In this document: piece by piece, positions 1-8,853 of the stretch | Layout: the number at the start of each line of letters is the position of its first letter | How positions within the stretch are numbered: the stretch's first letter is position 1 | Source of the DNA: DASTFP01 sp963744345 | GTDB lineage: Bacteria > Verrucomicrobiota > Verrucomicrobiia > Chthoniobacterales > Terrimicrobiaceae | Length of the DNA: 64,000 nt | Assembly (NCBI GenBank): GCA_963744345.1 | Contig: CAVUTD010000019.1 | Coordinates: 205,534-269,533 of the forward strand | Reading direction: 5' to 3' | Program-made: the position numbers and the translations under genes | Notes under the pieces: generated by a model | The model's input: only the letters and a program-made list of their open reading frames with translations | Databases searched by the model: none | What the model was told of the DNA's origin: nothing

Positions 1-387
1 GAGGATACCTGGGGCGATTCTCACCAATTGGCGATCCCGAACAATCAGAAAACCCCGCTGTCTCCGGAAAAGGTCGGCGCGGCGCTGAAATTCATCGCCC
101 ATGTCGTTAAGCAAGTGGCATGGGCGGGCGGCGGTCACATCCCTGCTTATCTTCCTCTGCAAGAGAGCGATGCTTACAAGCAGATGTCGCCAAATAACCA
201 GTACAGCGTTGGGGCGGCCAAAAATGTCGTGTTCGATCCGCCGCTACCAATCTTTGGCGTGGGCAGCCCAAGTTTCGGCGCGATCAGCAATTTCCTGGTC
301 CCCGTGGTGAACGGTCAAATGCCTGTCGACCAAGGAATCCAGAAATTTACAAGCGAACTTGAAAAGTTCGCAGCGCAACAGCCCTAA
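1..387 (+). CDS. Sugar ABC transporter substrate-binding protein, C-terminal part
   Basis: The frame is open from the first base (E-D-T-W-G-D...) and stops with TAA at 385-387, so only about the last 128 residues are present and the start lies outside the window. The tail (GQMPVDQGIQKFTSELEKF) has the style of the C-terminal helix of family 1 extracytoplasmic sugar-binding proteins. The assignment rests mainly on context: two MalF/MalG-type permeases follow, the first 24 bp downstream. The protein would capture a sugar or glycerol-phosphate-like substrate in the periplasm and deliver it to them. The substrate cannot be named. An internal TTG at 28 is not a credible start because the frame continues upstream. 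Confidence 0.7.
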   Translation, partial: EDTWGDSHQLAIPNNQKTPLSPEKVGAALKFIAHVVKQVAWAGGGHIPAYLPLQESDAYKQMSPNNQYSVGAAKNVVFDPPLPIFGVGSPSFGAISNFLVPVVNGQMPVDQGIQKFTSELEKFAAQQP

Positions 388-411
388 AACTCGCGAGTAA
401 AAGCGGCTAAT

Positions 412-1293
412 ATGTCAACAGTTGCGCCGCTTTCAACGCGGAGAAGATTTGCTTGGCCAATCGGTTGGCTCTTTGCCGCTCCGTTTCTCTTCTTTTACGG
501 GGCGTTTTTGATCTATCCAGCGATCCAGGTTGCCTATCTAAGCTTAACCAACTCCGACATTACAGGACAGGGCAGCTTTGTTGGACTGCAAAACTACGTT
601 GAGCTAATAGGCGACGCTGATTTCTGGGCATCCTTGTGGCACACCCTCTATTTCATCCTCCTTACTGTCGTCCCCAATACAGCTGTCGCGTTTTTGCTTG
701 CACTTCTGGTCGTTCGTTTGAAGCGCCTGCGTCTACCAATTCTATCGGCATTCTTTCTGCCCTTTGTCCTGCCCGTGAGCGTGGTGACAACTGCCGCGCT
801 ATGGATTTTCGACACAAATTTCGGAATTGCTAACTATTTGCTTAATACTACGGTCTCCTGGTTTCAGGACCCAACGTGGGCAATGCCAGCCGTAGCCGCA
901 GTAACAATCTGGTGGACGGTCGGGTTCAACATGCTCCTCTTTCTTGCAGGCCTCCAAAATATCTCAGCAGATGTCTATGAGGCTTCGTCCATAGACGGAG
1001 CGAACGCCTTTCAGCAGTTTATTTTCATCACCTTTCCGCTGATGTGGCCTGTTACGAGCTTGGTGTTGGTCCTTCAGCTTATTGCCCAGTTCAAAATCTT
1101 CGACCAAGTGTACCTCTTGACACAGGGAGGACCCTATAATTCCACGATGGTGGTCCTTCTCTATATGTATCGTCAGGGGTTTCAGCAGAATCGAGGCGGC
1201 TATGCCTCCGCGGTGGCTATCGTGCTAGTTGTTATCATGCTAATTGTCTCGGCAATACAATTTCGAGTCCTGCAGGGGAGGCGTAAGAAATGA
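412..1293 (+). CDS. Sugar ABC transporter permease, MalF/UgpA type
   Basis: A 293-residue inner-membrane permease with about six hydrophobic segments. The ABC permease EAA loop is visible near residues 190-210 (EASSIDGANAFQQF...P), the site that contacts the ATPase. The N-terminal part (FYGAFLIYPAIQVAYLSLTN) is typical of UgpA/LacF-like subunits of carbohydrate importers. It lies 24 bp after the binding protein and overlaps the next permease gene by 4 bp (ATGA), so the three genes form an operon. No ATP-binding subunit is visible; such importers often share an MsiK/UgpC-type ATPase encoded elsewhere. The substrate is unknown. Confidence 0.9.
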   Translation: MSTVAPLSTRRRFAWPIGWLFAAPFLFFYGAFLIYPAIQVAYLSLTNSDITGQGSFVGLQNYVELIGDADFWASLWHTLYFILLTVVPNTAVAFLLALLVVRLKRLRLPILSAFFLPFVLPVSVVTTAALWIFDTNFGIANYLLNTTVSWFQDPTWAMPAVAAVTIWWTVGFNMLLFLAGLQNISADVYEASSIDGANAFQQFIFITFPLMWPVTSLVLVLQLIAQFKIFDQVYLLTQGGPYNSTMVVLLYMYRQGFQQNRGGYASAVAIVLVVIMLIVSAIQFRVLQGRRKK

Positions 1294-2123
1294 AAGAGAA
1301 ACGAATTTCGATATTAAAGGGGGTTCTCACCGGGTTAACGGTGATTATGGCCTTGGCGTGGCTTTTTCCACTCTACTGGATTGGCGTCACGGCTTTGAAG
1401 AGCGAAACAGAGACCGTGGCGCTTCCACCTACTTACCTGCCGTTTCCGCCGGATTTTGAGGCTTTCACATACGTGATGCAAAACAGCCCGATTTTTCGCT
1501 GGTATCTGAATACGATTTTCGTCTCCACGGTGATCACAATCATTTCCATTTCGTGTGCTCTAATGTGCGCCTACGCCCTTTCGCTTCTTGAATTCAAGGG
1601 CAAGGCGCTCCTTAACGTGGCGCTTCTGATAGGATTCATGCTTCCTTTTGGGGCGATGGCGATTCCGCTGTTTATGCTGATGAATAAATTGCATTTCGTA
1701 AATTCCTATGCGGGGATCATTCTGCCCCAGATTGCAACGCCGCTATCGGTCATCGTTTTCAAGCGGTTCTTTGACCAGGTTCCCAAAGATTTTCGCGATG
1801 CTGCGGTCATTGACGGGGCGGGGCATTTCACAATTCTGCTTAACATCTATATCCCGCTCAACTGGAGCATCATCTGGTCGATGGCTATCATCACTTTCAT
1901 CGCGGCCTGGAACAACTTTTTCTGGCCCTTTATCGTCACCAACTCGACACCGATGCTTACGATTCCGGTTGGTATGACACAGGTGCAATCCGCTTATGGC
2001 GTCGCCTTTGCGAAGACGTCAGCCATTGCTGTGTTAGCGTCTATTCCGACGGCAGTCGGCTACCTTCTTTTCCAGAGGCGGGTGACGCAAGGCGTCATGG
2101 CATCGGCCGGTATCAAGGGCTAG
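1290..2123 (+). CDS. Sugar ABC transporter permease, MalG/UgpE type
   Basis: A 277-residue partner permease with an N-terminal anchor (TVIMALAWLFPLYWIGVTALK) followed by five further hydrophobic stretches. The EAA loop reads DAAVIDGAGHFTILLNIYIP near residues 175-195. The ATG overlaps the stop of the upstream permease (ATGA at 1290-1293), so translation is probably coupled. With its neighbours it forms the membrane channel of a carbohydrate importer. It is the last gene of the operon; 200 bp of non-coding DNA follow. Confidence 0.9.
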   Translation: MKEKRISILKGVLTGLTVIMALAWLFPLYWIGVTALKSETETVALPPTYLPFPPDFEAFTYVMQNSPIFRWYLNTIFVSTVITIISISCALMCAYALSLLEFKGKALLNVALLIGFMLPFGAMAIPLFMLMNKLHFVNSYAGIILPQIATPLSVIVFKRFFDQVPKDFRDAAVIDGAGHFTILLNIYIPLNWSIIWSMAIITFIAAWNNFFWPFIVTNSTPMLTIPVGMTQVQSAYGVAFAKTSAIAVLASIPTAVGYLLFQRRVTQGVMASAGIKG

Positions 2124-2261
2124 CTTATAGCGTAGCACCTGGGAGAGTGACTTCGATCTCCTTGGTGCGCTCAGCGCTCAAGTTGAGGGCGCGACTCAGC
2201 CAAGTGGCTCTGCTAAGCGCTTGGTTGCCTCCCATTCGACGGTGAAAGGGGGCTAGCTAGC

Positions 2262-2273
2262 GTCAATATTGAC
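2262..2273. promoter_or_regulatory. Perfect 12-bp palindrome GTCAATATTGAC upstream of the beta-propeller gene
   Basis: The 200 bp between the sugar permease and the next gene contain a perfect palindrome (GTCAATATTGAC), next to a CTAGCTAG palindrome at about 2253-2260. The site lies about 50 bp before the GTG at 2324, where an operator could act. A short hairpin (CTCAA/TTGAG) sits nearer the permease end but has no T-run, so I do not call it a terminator. Function is a guess. Confidence 0.25.
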
Positions 2274-2323
2274 TATTCTGTCACAATCGCATTGCGGCTG
2301 GTCATAGAGGCTCCCTCAAGATA

Positions 2324-5300
2324 GTGGAGTGGCAATCCCGTCCCACGGAAACTTGGCAGCTTCTTGCGTTTCTTCGCCGGTTCGCTGCATCCTTATCTTG
2401 TCTCGCCATCTTGGCCGGCTCGCTCGAGGCGCAGCACGACTTTTCCGTGCAGCTTGAGCAAAGGGGTATGACGAGCGCGGGGATTTTCAACTTCAACGGG
2501 AATATCGTCCGAACCTTATGGGCGCTAGAAAGCTTGAATGCAGGAGATTCAAGCGCCAGCTGGGATGGACTGGACGACTTTGGAAACCCGGTTCCTCCGG
2601 GGAGGTACACCTGGAAGGTGCTTCGCAACGACGCCGAGTATCAAAACATTGGCGTGATTGGAAACACGGGACTTCCGCCCATTACGTCCGGACACGTGCC
2701 CTTTCTCATTGAGGGGGTGGCGGTGGATGCGCAGGGGAATGCCTATACGGTCCATGACTGGAACGAGCCTCATTTCGACATCATCCGCTGGTCGGCCGTA
2801 AACGGTCAGGCGGAAATGAACACGGGTCATCCGGTTGGCGAGGCCCTGCTGAAGGCCATCGCGGTGGAAGCGGACGGTTCGTATGCCTACGTTACCGGCT
2901 ACGGAGACAGTCTGACAGACCGCACCAAGTCGAAATTCTCTATCTGGCGCATCAGTTTGGCTCCCGGGCTGGGGGAAAATGAGCGTGTGGTCAATTTCAC
3001 GCAGCAAGGCCGGAGCATCAAAGTGTACGATGGAAACGTAGGCGGACATCCGAGTGCCGGATATCCAACGCCAGCAATTCCGGAGGATGCTACTGAAGCC
3101 GACAGGGAGGTAATGACGGTGCCGCTAATCTCGATCGTAATCCACGGCGGCAGCCTGTATGTCACCGACGCGCTCGGTGGTCGGATCCTCCAGTACGATA
3201 AGGTCTCGGGCGAGCACCAAAGGTCGATCGGTCCGATCCCCTTAGCGTGCGGATTAGACATCGCGAAGAACGGAAATCTGTGGGTCGGCCACGAGCACAC
3301 GAAGGTGAGCGTGTATTCCCCCGCCGGCGTGAGGCTCGCCACGCCAATCACCGATTTGACAGAAGTGCGAGCGCTTTCCATCAAGGGAAACACGCTGGCG
3401 GTCGCGGACCGCATTGGGATGGTCCGAAAATACACCATCAGGAGCGGCAACCGGCTCACGCAAACAGTTTCTTATGGGTTGCCACAACGGCCGGGGGACC
3501 GTAAACCGAAGAGGTTGTCTTCCATCCACGGCATGGCACTGGACGTCGCTGGCAATGTAATAATTTCCGACCGCATGGGAGACGGTTCGCGGCTCCAGAA
3601 GATCAATTCTCAACTCAACCTTGTCTGGCAACAGATGGGTCTGGAGTTTTCAGGATCGGCCGCCTACGGCGTGGCCAATCCCGACCTATTGATCTCGAGC
3701 TATCGGAAGGCATATCAGATTGATAAGGCAACGGGGAAATGGAGCTTGTTAGGAACCGCGAAAACTGATGCGAGCAAGGAGTATTTCGGCAACTACGAGA
3801 CCACGCATCTTGGCCCGCCTCAGGTTGTCCGATTTGGCAGCAACGATTTCTTTTACTATCCCGCTGGCGATTCACTGGCGATTTATCGCGTTGAACCTCC
3901 TGCCGGCCCGGATCGGGGGCCGATGCTGAAGCTGGCGTCCGTCCTCGGCAGCTCCCAGCCAAGTCCCGATGGTGTCCACCGCGAAGAGACATGGCGGCCG
4001 GAAAACAGATACCTTTGGAACTGGAACGATACCCAAGGGGACGGCCAAATTGAATATGCACCGAGAACGACGACGGGCCAGGCTGGCGAAGTGACACTGG
4101 TTGGTCTTCCGGGTGTTCCCGATGCCAACTGGTATTGGTTTCGCCGGGCATTCGAGGTGGATCACGCCGGCTGGTTGTGGATGGCTTCCGCCAATCGTAA
4201 TCGCATTCCCGAGGCTTCTTATCCGTTCGAAGGTGAAGCGCTGTATGCCATCGCGCCGCAGGGCCTCAATGCCTTGGGCAACCCCATTTACACTTGGTCG
4301 GATGCCGTCAAGGTGATGGACGCCGATACCGGCCGAAATGCCCTTGCCCTGGCAGGCGAAGAGGCTTTTGAATGGAAGATGGCCGGGCGATCCGACGAGA
4401 TGGTCTATGCGCTCGCGTGGTCGAACAAAGTCGGCCTTTCACAAGATGGCGGTGCGTGGATGGGAGGGAATGTGCTCTTTGGCTTTCAGCAATCGGATTC
4501 CCTGACGCCTGCTCCATTGGGAACTCCGAAATGGCGGGTTCCTCTGCCGAAAAAATGTGTCGGCATGGTGCCCATTCCCGGTGGTTCGGGAGGTGTGCTC
4601 GTGGGCATTGACCCAGGTCGCGGAACCGTAGGTCACTATACCAAGGAGGGTCTTCTGATCGGAAGTATGAAGACTTCGTCGGCATTCAGCGATCCAGCGA
4701 GAGAACCGTGGGTCGTGGGCAGGCTGGACAGCTATCTAGCCGTTAATTGCAATCGAGATCCACGGGATGGCCTCATCGACGTTTTTGTGGAGGATAACTT
4801 GAACCAGCGAATCGTCTGGTATCGCGTGAAGGATACCGACATCCAGACCGCTGGGGAGGGAGCTTTGGATGTTTCCGGCGGCAGCGGAACACGGAGCGTT
4901 TTGAACGTGATCAATGGAGTCGGCGATGGCAATTATCCGCCTGGGACAAAAGTCAATGTGACGGCGACGGCCGCGCCGGCAAATCAGGTTTTTGTGGTTT
5001 GGACAGGAGACGTCTCCGGTATGTCTGATGTCAACTCGCCGAATACAACGCTGATCATGCCAGAGAAACCCGCCACCTTGGCGGCGGAGTATCGATCGAT
5101 TTCGGCCGATGCACGCCTGGAAAGCAGCTCAGAGGCATACACGCTGACAGTCAAGAACGGTGTGGGCAGCGGGTCCTACACACCCGGAACCGCCATTTCC
5201 GTGAGTGCGCATGCGCCTCCAGCGGGCCAGCATTTTTCTGCCTGGGAGGGCGATACGGAAATTCTTGCCAATCGATTTCTCGCGACGACATCGGCGTTCA

Positions 5301-5374
5301 TGCCCTCAATGAATGCCACCATCGTGGCGACCTATGCCTTGGATACGGCAGAAACCGGACTGCGCCCGGAGTAG
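2324..5374 (+). CDS. Large secreted beta-propeller protein with FlgD-like Ig and C-terminal InlB-type repeats
   Basis: A 1016-residue protein starting at GTG. A hydrophobic stretch (residues 15-32, ending SLEAQ) reads as a signal peptide. Residues about 45-105 look like a FlgD-type immunoglobulin module (SWDGLDDFGNPVPPGRYTWK). A long NHL/quinoprotein-like propeller follows, with repeating blades such as GVAVDAQGNAYTV and GNTLAVADRIGMVRKY. The C-terminus has two divergent InlB B-repeat-like modules (residues about 860-925 and 935-1000), each with a VxNGVGxGxYxPGT...W.GD pattern and a tail like LIMPEKPATLAAEY. No catalytic residues are recognised and no sorting signal follows. Likely an exported binding or adhesion protein. 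An open frame of about 35 codons follows the TAG in the same phase. Confidence 0.75.
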   Translation: MEWQSRPTETWQLLAFLRRFAASLSCLAILAGSLEAQHDFSVQLEQRGMTSAGIFNFNGNIVRTLWALESLNAGDSSASWDGLDDFGNPVPPGRYTWKVLRNDAEYQNIGVIGNTGLPPITSGHVPFLIEGVAVDAQGNAYTVHDWNEPHFDIIRWSAVNGQAEMNTGHPVGEALLKAIAVEADGSYAYVTGYGDSLTDRTKSKFSIWRISLAPGLGENERVVNFTQQGRSIKVYDGNVGGHPSAGYPTPAIPEDATEADREVMTVPLISIVIHGGSLYVTDALGGRILQYDKVSGEHQRSIGPIPLACGLDIAKNGNLWVGHEHTKVSVYSPAGVRLATPITDLTEVRALSIKGNTLAVADRIGMVRKYTIRSGNRLTQTVSYGLPQRPGDRKPKRLSSIHGMALDVAGNVIISDRMGDGSRLQKINSQLNLVWQQMGLEFSGSAAYGVANPDLLISSYRKAYQIDKATGKWSLLGTAKTDASKEYFGNYETTHLGPPQVVRFGSNDFFYYPAGDSLAIYRVEPPAGPDRGPMLKLASVLGSSQPSPDGVHREETWRPENRYLWNWNDTQGDGQIEYAPRTTTGQAGEVTLVGLPGVPDANWYWFRRAFEVDHAGWLWMASANRNRIPEASYPFEGEALYAIAPQGLNALGNPIYTWSDAVKVMDADTGRNALALAGEEAFEWKMAGRSDEMVYALAWSNKVGLSQDGGAWMGGNVLFGFQQSDSLTPAPLGTPKWRVPLPKKCVGMVPIPGGSGGVLVGIDPGRGTVGHYTKEGLLIGSMKTSSAFSDPAREPWVVGRLDSYLAVNCNRDPRDGLIDVFVEDNLNQRIVWYRVKDTDIQTAGEGALDVSGGSGTRSVLNVINGVGDGNYPPGTKVNVTATAAPANQVFVVWTGDVSGMSDVNSPNTTLIMPEKPATLAAEYRSISADARLESSSEAYTLTVKNGVGSGSYTPGTAISVSAHAPPAGQHFSAWEGDTEILANRFLATTSAFMPSMNATIVATYALDTAETGLRPE

Positions 5375-5553
5375 TGCGACATTCCGGGTGCCTTGGCCAA
5401 AGCCTTGAACGGCACGCCGGCACTCACGCTTGTCAACGCCGCGGTAGATCTCAACTGGAGAACGAGGCCGGCGGTTTTTTAGCGATGACCGAATTGTGCC
5501 GGCGCAGTGCTTTTGCACCCTCGCTTCGCTGCGTTTTCTCCGTTTCCCGGGCT

Positions 5554-6870
5554 TCAGCTTACCGCAAGCCGTCGTAGCGATTCGAACTCCTGCAGCGCGC
5601 CGCATGTTCGCTCGGTAGCGCCACGGTGAGCCTGTAGGCACCTCGTGCCCTTCGCGGCGAGCGCAGTGCGTTGTTGAGGGCGGGAAAGCAGTTCGCGCAG
5701 CGTTTGTTCGAGTTCTTTCGCGTTGGCGACCTGCAAGGCTCCCCCCTCTCGAACGAGCTGAGCCGCCAGGGAAGAAAAATTCTCCATGTTCGGTCCAAAA
5801 ACGACAGCCTTACCCGCGGCGACCGCTTCGGCCGGATTTTGTCCTCCATGAGCAGTCAGGCTCTTGCCCACGAAAACAACAGTCGCTTGGTCATACCAAT
5901 CGCGGAGTTCACCAGTGGTATTGACCAGGAGAGAATCGGCCTCTGTTGGGCTTTGTTCTTCGCCTGTGCGCAGTGCCACTTTCAGGCCTAGTTGCTTAAG
6001 GGATTCTCGCACCTCTTTCCAGCGTTCGGCGTGCCGTGGAACGACGATGTAAAAAAGGCCTGGGAAATCCTGCTTGAGGCGGATCACAATTTCCCCGATC
6101 AGACGTTCCTCTCCACAATGGGTGCTTCCCGCAAGAAGAACTGGCGCCTCTTCGTTCACACCGAATTCCTCCAGGGAGTGGCGAAAGTTGCGGCGAACGC
6201 GAGTGTCCTCTGCCTGATCGTCGAATTTAATGCTTCCCGTGCAGAGGATCTTCCGCGCGTCAACGCCCAATGATTGCCAGCGCTTTGCCTCGGCAGCTTC
6301 TTGCACGCACAGCAGGTCGAGTTGGTTGAATATCGCCGAGGCGAGCGGCCGAATCATCCGGTAGCGGGATTCCGATCGGCCGGAGAGGCGCGCATTAACA
6401 AGCGCCAACGTGGCGCCGCGAGCTTTTGCCTCCGCCGTAAGATTCGGCCAAACTTCTGCTTCGACAAGAATCAGGCGCCGTGGCCGGATCAAGCGAACAG
6501 CACGTCGCGCCGTCCAGAAAAAATCAACCGGATTATAGATAGCTTCTAATCGCTCGCCTTGCTCTTTGCTGGCCAGCGCGAAGCCCGTGGAGGTAGTCGT
6601 GGAAAGCACGACAGGGATCTCCGGATCGCGACGCCTTAACTCGCGAATGAGTTTTAATGCAATCATCACTTCGCCGACGCTTACCGCGTGCACCCACGTC
6701 CAGCCTCCTCGCGAGAGTTTTCCTCGAACTCGTGAGGAATAGATGGCAAATCGTTGGCCAAACTTGTGGCGGTACTTGCCACGTTTGAGCATGCGGTAGA
6801 GAAATCCAGGCAGGAGCGCTAGTAAGACGAAAGGGAAGGCAAGATTATAAAGGATGCGGACGGCTATCAT
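5554..6870 (-). CDS. waaA: 3-deoxy-D-manno-octulosonic acid (Kdo) transferase
   Basis: A 438-residue GT30 glycosyltransferase that adds Kdo to lipid A precursor at the inner face of the inner membrane. It has an N-terminal membrane anchor (LYNLAFPFVLLALLPGFLY), the family motif WVHAVSVGEV near residues 58-68 with the catalytic glutamate, VVLSTTTSTG, VEAEVWPNL, and a C-terminal donor-site region (GGQNPAEAVAAGKAVVFGP). Length is normal. The ATG overlaps the rsmD stop by 4 bp (ATGA), making it the last gene of an AsmA-like/rsmD/waaA operon. Its presence indicates an LPS-bearing outer membrane. Confidence 0.95.
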   Translation of the reverse strand: MIAVRILYNLAFPFVLLALLPGFLYRMLKRGKYRHKFGQRFAIYSSRVRGKLSRGGWTWVHAVSVGEVMIALKLIRELRRRDPEIPVVLSTTTSTGFALASKEQGERLEAIYNPVDFFWTARRAVRLIRPRRLILVEAEVWPNLTAEAKARGATLALVNARLSGRSESRYRMIRPLASAIFNQLDLLCVQEAAEAKRWQSLGVDARKILCTGSIKFDDQAEDTRVRRNFRHSLEEFGVNEEAPVLLAGSTHCGEERLIGEIVIRLKQDFPGLFYIVVPRHAERWKEVRESLKQLGLKVALRTGEEQSPTEADSLLVNTTGELRDWYDQATVVFVGKSLTAHGGQNPAEAVAAGKAVVFGPNMENFSSLAAQLVREGGALQVANAKELEQTLRELLSRPQQRTALAAKGTRCLQAHRGATERTCGALQEFESLRRLAVS

Positions 6871-7421
6871 TCTGCCGGGATGTTGTAGGAGGCAATTTCA
6901 CTGTCGCCGTAGCGGCGCAGCCGGAAAAGCGAGAGAAGGCCGGCTTGCGGTTCTTTGCTGCGAGCGCGGCGTTCGAGAACCAAGATACCACCCGGGCTCA
7001 GCGCTGCAGCGAGAGAAGGAAGTTCGAGCATTTCCTTGGCGAAATCCCGTATTCCCGGGCGTTTGGCATATGGAGGATCAGCAAAAATCAGATCAAAGGC
7101 TCCCTCGGCATAGAGTTCGAGGAACTTAAAGGCATCCATAGTTTGCACCGAGGCCTGCAGATCGGCGCGGCGAAGATTCTCGCGAATGCATGCTGTGCAG
7201 CGCGGATCGGAATCGACGAAGACGACCGAAGCCGCGCCCCGACTGAGAGCTTCAATTCCCATCGCGCCTGACCCGGCAAAGAGATCGAGCACGCGAGCTC
7301 CTGGCACCGCCTCTCCAAGGCTGGAAAAGATCGCCTCACGCACGCGATCCATAGTCGGGCGGATACTCGGCGAGGGTGTGCGTAATGACACGCCGCGAGC
7401 TTCGCCAGCTATGACGCGCAT
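6867..7421 (-). CDS. rsmD: 16S rRNA (guanine(966)-N(2))-methyltransferase
   Basis: A 184-residue Rossmann-fold methyltransferase. The start MRVIAGEARG and the RPT.DRVREA segment (residues 21-30) are RsmD hallmarks. The SAM-binding motif DLFAGSG is at residues 46-52 and the base-flipping motif DPPY at 115-118. It methylates G966 of 16S rRNA in the small subunit. It starts 4 bp after the stop of the AsmA-like gene and overlaps waaA by 4 bp, so it lies within an operon. Confidence 0.95.
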   Translation of the reverse strand: MRVIAGEARGVSLRTPSPSIRPTMDRVREAIFSSLGEAVPGARVLDLFAGSGAMGIEALSRGAASVVFVDSDPRCTACIRENLRRADLQASVQTMDAFKFLELYAEGAFDLIFADPPYAKRPGIRDFAKEMLELPSLAAALSPGGILVLERRARSKEPQAGLLSLFRLRRYGDSEIASYNIPAE

Positions 7422-7425
7422 GGAA

Positions 7426-8817
7426 TCAGTTTTCGGCGGTCTGCTCCTCTTTTTTGTCTTCGGATTTTTGGGGCACGTTGGCGCGCAAGATGTTCATGAG
7501 AATTCCGCCGACATCCTGGCCCACTTTGACTCCAATAAGCTTATCGAAAAGGTCAGTTTTCGGATTATCAACCCTGCCGGTTACCGTAAAAGCGACCTGG
7601 CGATAGTTAGGGTCCTCCGAATCAACAAGGTTCTGCCCCAGCACTCCCTTGAGCTGATTTTGAAGTTTCACATTGAAGAGCAATCTCGCATCGAGATTCA
7701 TTTTCCCATTGAAACGAACAGGTCCCGTTCCAACCAGGATGAGGTTGTTCGATTTCAAGATAATGTTCTCCACTTGCACGCGCTCTCCACCGATCGTCAG
7801 GTCAACTCTCGCATCGCTGAGCTCCAGGAGTTGAAGCTCGTCGATTTGGAGCAATTCCCCCAGTTTGACCAGAAATTCCATGGGTTTGAGTTTCGCGGAG
7901 ACCAATTGCACGTGGCCCTCTCCGGAAATTGAACGGCTATCCCTCGGATCGCCCGTGAGATTAATTGAACCTTGCAGCGAGCCTTCGGTTTTTCCAGGCT
8001 CCACTTGGGCCTCTTCAGCGAGCTTGCGTAAGAGAACGCCGGTGAGCTGCATGCCGAGAAAGAACTCTGGCTGCTCGTTCGTCTCAACGCGGTACTTGCC
8101 CGCGAGCTTCCCTCCTGCGAGCGAACCTTGAATGTCTGGTAGATCGAGCACCCTTCCGTCCCAGGTAAACGAGCCGCCAACTTTGCGTGGCTTGAGAGAG
8201 TTGAACAAATCCGTCCTCCCGACTTCGAAAATGCCGGCAACTGCGTTATCGGATGCAATCTGGCCGCTGATATTCACGCGCTCGAGCGTGACAATCGCGC
8301 GGTTCTTGGCATTGAGAAAAACAGCGTTTCCGCTGCGAAGTTGAAAGCGCTGCAGTTCGGCTCGAAAGGAAGCTCCTCTTCCGGTCGCGACGGAACGGTC
8401 CTTAGCAGTTTCGGCAACTCGTGACCGGGGAGCCGGCAGCGGCATGAGCCAATCGCCGTTCTCGAGTTGGCGAATAATAAACTTTGGCTCAAAAAGGGTG
8501 CATTCTGTGATGGCAAAACGCCTGGCGAGAAGCGGGGTCAAGGCAAAGCGAACCCTGAGAGCCGCGGCTTCAACAAAATTGAGCTTCGGATCGATGGGAT
8601 CGGGAATACTGATCCCGCGAAGGACAAGTCCGTGCCATGGAGTGTATACGGTGCTCCGAATGTTGACCTCACTGCCAAGCGCTTGAATGGCCGCATTGCG
8701 GATGCGCTGTTGAACGCCGCTCGATTGGAGGTAGAGGTTGATGCAAAGAAGCACCAGTGCCGCGGCCACGATGAGGCCGGACACAAGAAGAAGAATTCGC
8801 TTGGCAAAAAGGGGCAC
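7426..8817 (-). CDS. AsmA-like inner-membrane-anchored protein
   Basis: A 463-residue protein beginning at GTG with one N-terminal transmembrane helix (RILLLVSGLIVAAALVLL), followed by a long periplasmic part. The segment after the helix (NAAIQALGSEVNIRS, then GLVLRGISI) is the pattern of AsmA/TamB-superfamily proteins, which form beta-rich lipid-conducting or chaperoning grooves across the periplasm. The middle (IQGSLAGGKLAGKY, GSLQGSINLTGD) fits the AsmA C-terminal repeats. Likely role: outer-membrane lipid or protein homeostasis, consistent with waaA in the same operon. The exact subfamily cannot be fixed by eye. Its start lies 36 bp from the divergent lipid kinase start. Confidence 0.7.
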   Translation of the reverse strand: MPLFAKRILLLVSGLIVAAALVLLCINLYLQSSGVQQRIRNAAIQALGSEVNIRSTVYTPWHGLVLRGISIPDPIDPKLNFVEAAALRVRFALTPLLARRFAITECTLFEPKFIIRQLENGDWLMPLPAPRSRVAETAKDRSVATGRGASFRAELQRFQLRSGNAVFLNAKNRAIVTLERVNISGQIASDNAVAGIFEVGRTDLFNSLKPRKVGGSFTWDGRVLDLPDIQGSLAGGKLAGKYRVETNEQPEFFLGMQLTGVLLRKLAEEAQVEPGKTEGSLQGSINLTGDPRDSRSISGEGHVQLVSAKLKPMEFLVKLGELLQIDELQLLELSDARVDLTIGGERVQVENIILKSNNLILVGTGPVRFNGKMNLDARLLFNVKLQNQLKGVLGQNLVDSEDPNYRQVAFTVTGRVDNPKTDLFDKLIGVKVGQDVGGILMNILRANVPQKSEDKKEEQTAEN

Positions 8818-8853
8818 GCGGGGAAGCTACGAAACTTTTCCGGAATGTGAAGC

